A stretch of DNA of 7,665 nt, from positions 1 to 7,665 of the forward strand of contig JAKAWN010000332.1 in NCBI GenBank assembly GCA_021827245.1. Reading direction: 5' to 3'. The position numbers were made by a program, and so were the translations under genes. Below are positions 6,159 to 7,665 of the stretch, in pieces (position 1 is the stretch's first letter; every line of letters begins with the position of its first letter). The stretch is from Acidobacteriota bacterium (GTDB lineage Bacteria > Acidobacteriota > Terriglobia > UBA7540). The notes under the pieces were generated by a model, which worked only from the letters and a program-made list of their open reading frames with translations, was not told the DNA's origin and did not search any database.

Positions 6159-6775
6159 TGCCTTGGATCGAAGACAGGGAGATGATTGGTTACGACTGAA
6201 CCTACTGCGCCAAGGGACGCCCAGCCATCGTCGTCTGCGCAGGATTCAACAGCGTCCTTTAGATGGCGAGCAATCTCTGTATCTTTACCTACCGCATCAC
6301 TCCGGACCACAGCGGGCCCTGACGCCGATGGTTCCGGCGGCCTCAGTACCTCCGTATAAGTGAACTTGTCACATGCTGCGATGAACGAATTTGGTGTCTT
6401 TTGTTCGCCGAAACCGTAAACCGACAATCCCTCCTCCCTTATTCTGCTGGCTAGCCGTGTAAAGTCGCTATCGCTCGAGACGATACAGAAGCCGTCGAAC
6501 TTTTTGGAGTGCAAAAGATCCATTGCGTCTATTATCAGGGCACTGTCGCTCGCGTTCTTGTGTACCGTGTTCCTGAACTGTTGGATTGGCTGAATGGAAT
6601 GCGCAAGCAGTTGGTCACGCCATGACGCAAGAGTGGGACTGGTGAAGTCTCCATACACTCGCTTTACACTGGCAGTACCGAACTTTGCGATTTCAGCCAG
6701 CAGACCGCTGAGAATCGTAAGCTGTGCATTCTCTGCATCAATGAGGACTGCCAATCTCGGCATGTCTCTTTCCAT
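6041..6775 (-). CDS. NYN-domain nuclease-like protein with C-terminal OST-HTH/LOTUS domain
   Basis: A 244-residue protein. The start at 6775 is supported by AGGAGGG ending 3 nt upstream; an alternative ATG at M5 is possible. The NYN (PIN-like) domain covers about residues 6-145. It has the acidic residues expected for metal-dependent RNA cleavage: LIDAEN (D13, N16), the D77/D83 region of KNASDSALIIDAMDLL, and SSDSDF (D102, D104). The C-terminal domain (about 166-242) has the OST-HTH/LOTUS pattern DGWASLGAVGS and FDPRHYGFKKLSALVEATGLF, a putative RNA-binding winged helix. Family members are widespread NYN-LOTUS proteins thought to act on RNA; the physiological target is unknown. It is transcribed convergently to the ECF operon and divergently from the radical SAM gene. 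Its 3' end meets a CxxC mini-ORF. Confidence 0.9.
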   Translation of the reverse strand: MERDMPRLAVLIDAENAQLTILSGLLAEIAKFGTASVKRVYGDFTSPTLASWRDQLLAHSIQPIQQFRNTVHKNASDSALIIDAMDLLHSKKFDGFCIVSSDSDFTRLASRIREEGLSVYGFGEQKTPNSFIAACDKFTYTEVLRPPEPSASGPAVVRSDAVGKDTEIARHLKDAVESCADDDGWASLGAVGSVVTNHLPVFDPRHYGFKKLSALVEATGLFDLQKRGGEGAASLFVKLKPESA

Positions 6776-7139
6776 ACGCCCTCCTGGACTCAGGATTTCG
6801 TTTCGCCGCGTTTCCAGATGAGATTTCGGCCCTGGTGTGTGTAGTTACCACAGGATTCAAAACCGGATTCCAAATGCCCCGCAATAGCGAGACCAGCTAG
6901 AGGTAAATATTGGACACAACAGCATTGGCTCAAGACCGATAACTTCCACGAGTAGGACGTGCTTAGTTTGATCAAGATACACCTGCAAGAAGCCAATCGC
7001 CAAGCTCGATAAATCATTAGGGACTGGGTACATGCGGGGATAATACCCCCCGCCCGTTTCTGGATAGGCATCCCGCGGCATGACGAGCTGATTTGCTTCA
7101 AGGAGCGATTCGAACCCAATTCCGGAAGTCCCTAGACAT
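6776..7139. other. Gap with no firm gene; possible coding remnant on the minus strand (6857-7081)
   Basis: This stretch has no gene I can support. On the minus strand an open frame runs from 7270 to 6857. The part after an internal ATG (7079-7081) reads somewhat protein-like (PRDAYPETGGGYYPRMYPVP, then DLSSLAIGFLQVYLDQ, ending in SRYCGAFGIRF), and third-position composition resembles the NYN gene. Against it: no ribosome binding site, no recognised family, and the upstream part of the frame overlaps a good plus-strand promoter and the next gene's start. It may be a decayed gene. The NYN promoter should lie in this segment on the minus strand; the only candidate I saw was poor. Confidence 0.2.
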
Positions 7140-7168
7140 TTGACATTATCCTCGCCGCGGGCTAATAT
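7140..7168 (+). promoter_or_regulatory. Near-consensus sigma-70 promoter for the radical SAM gene
   Basis: TTGACA (7140-7145), a 17-bp spacer, and TAATAT (7163-7168): a perfect -35 and a -10 one step from consensus. Transcription would start at about 7175, giving a leader of about 65 nt before the ATG at 7242. It is the best promoter in the window and argues for strong, housekeeping-type transcription of the gene that follows. Confidence 0.75.
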
Positions 7169-7241
7169 AAATAGCGAAAACTGAGATCTGAAGGGTCTCG
7201 CTGGGCCCTTGTCCCGTGTGTGGGCGAGGAGCGAAGCAGCT

Positions 7242-7665
7242 ATGACGGACTCCCGAACACAAGTTATCATAAATTATAGGGCTACGAGTACGTATGCCCT
7301 CAACGTAATCCTCGGAGCTATCGAGAGTCATTCCTCCGCTGTTCCTTTCATTCGCTTAACCCGCCAAGGGGACGACCTCCCGTCGATCGTCCGTGAGTCG
7401 GCTGACGCTGCCGATACCGTAGTAGTGCTTTGGTCCTTTTTCTCTCCCGACTTCCGGGCGATGGCGACAGAGCTATCCGCGGTCAAAGCTCGAATTCGTG
7501 ATCCGCGTGTGGTGCATATTGTTGGCGGCGTTCACGCGACGGCGGAGCCGGAGCAAACATTGCGCGCAGGCTTCGACGTTGTGGCTATCGGCGAAGGGGA
7601 GAGGACCATCACAGAATTACTGCAGAGGCTCTCCACATCCCGCGACCTTTCAGGACTGAGATCGG
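7242..7665 (+). CDS. B12-binding/radical SAM protein, MJ_1487-like (3' truncated)
   Basis: The frame has no stop before the window end, so only the first 141 residues are seen. The ATG follows GAGGAG (7226-7231) by 10 nt. The visible part looks like the N-terminal Rossmann-type B12-binding domain of the TIGR04013 (MJ_1487) family. It has an early strand with VIINYRATSTYALNVILGAI, then VVVLWSFFSPDF, VVHIVGGVHAT (G95-G96, H98) and GFDVVAIGEGE (G117-E118-G119-E120). In that family a radical SAM domain with a CxxxCxxC cluster site should follow, beyond the window. The classical DxHxxG cobalamin-ligand motif is not seen in this part. The substrate is unknown. It is expressed divergently from the NYN gene. 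Confidence 0.8.
   Translation, partial: MTDSRTQVIINYRATSTYALNVILGAIESHSSAVPFIRLTRQGDDLPSIVRESADAADTVVVLWSFFSPDFRAMATELSAVKARIRDPRVVHIVGGVHATAEPEQTLRAGFDVVAIGEGERTITELLQRLSTSRDLSGLRS

Noticed and set aside
7107..7117. GGGTTCGAATC on the minus strand, resembling a tRNA T-loop
   Set aside because: The flanking bases do not form a T-stem or acceptor stem and no D- or anticodon arm is present, so it is not a tRNA.
1..7665. CRISPR arrays, insertion sequences, rRNA or tRNA genes
   Set aside because: I saw no regularly spaced direct repeats, transposase frames, terminal inverted repeats with target duplications, or structural RNA signatures.

Overview
The window is ordinary-looking bacterial DNA of moderately high GC. 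It carries one recognisable anti-phage module, a Gabija (GajA/GajB) pair, next to regulatory genes. The organism is probably an Acidobacteriota (Terriglobia-like) soil bacterium. This rests on the style of the SANT/MerR-like DNA-binding protein, a small 'IPWPVLHEAREKYIAWEAFSLWV' protein and an ECF sigma/zf-HC2 pair. It is a recognition from memory, not a computed assignment.

Layout: (1) 2-1270 (+) is the 3' part of an OLD-family ATPase/Toprim nuclease (GajA), truncated by the window edge. It overlaps by ATGA with 1267-3075 (+), a 602-residue UvrD-like SF1A helicase (GajB). Together they form a class 2 OLD/UvrD pair, the Gabija architecture: GajA senses nucleotide state and nicks DNA, and GajB is the DNA-end-activated partner. 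(2) 3076-4246 is on the minus strand. It holds a DNA-binding protein with a SANT/Myb-like and a MerR-like helix-turn-helix, followed by a 60-residue ORF that looks like the N-terminus of a longer protein cut short close to the end of gajB. (3) 4247-4556 is a divergent regulatory region with a 19-bp palindrome, CCCTGA repeats and a tiny leader ORF. It precedes an ECF sigma factor (4557-5216, +), which is coupled by ATGA to a membrane zf-HC2 anti-sigma factor with an uncharacterised extracytoplasmic domain (5213-5893, +). (4) 5967-6158 (+) is a doubtful CxxC mini-ORF that runs into the 3' end of a convergent NYN-LOTUS RNA-binding/nuclease protein (6041-6775, -). (5) 6776-7241 is a gap with no solid gene but a near-consensus sigma-70 promoter. 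The promoter drives 7242-7665 (+), the start of a B12-binding/radical SAM protein of the MJ_1487 type that is cut off by the window end.

Functionally there are at least four independent units: Gabija defence, the minus-strand regulator unit, an ECF signalling operon, and the NYN and radical SAM genes, which are divergently arranged. I see no compelling new multi-gene system. The points most worth checking are the Gabija variant (altered helicase motif V and greater length), the apparent gene truncations at its right edge and at the NYN 3' end, the leader-coupled ECF operon, and the unexplained segment between NYN and the radical SAM gene.
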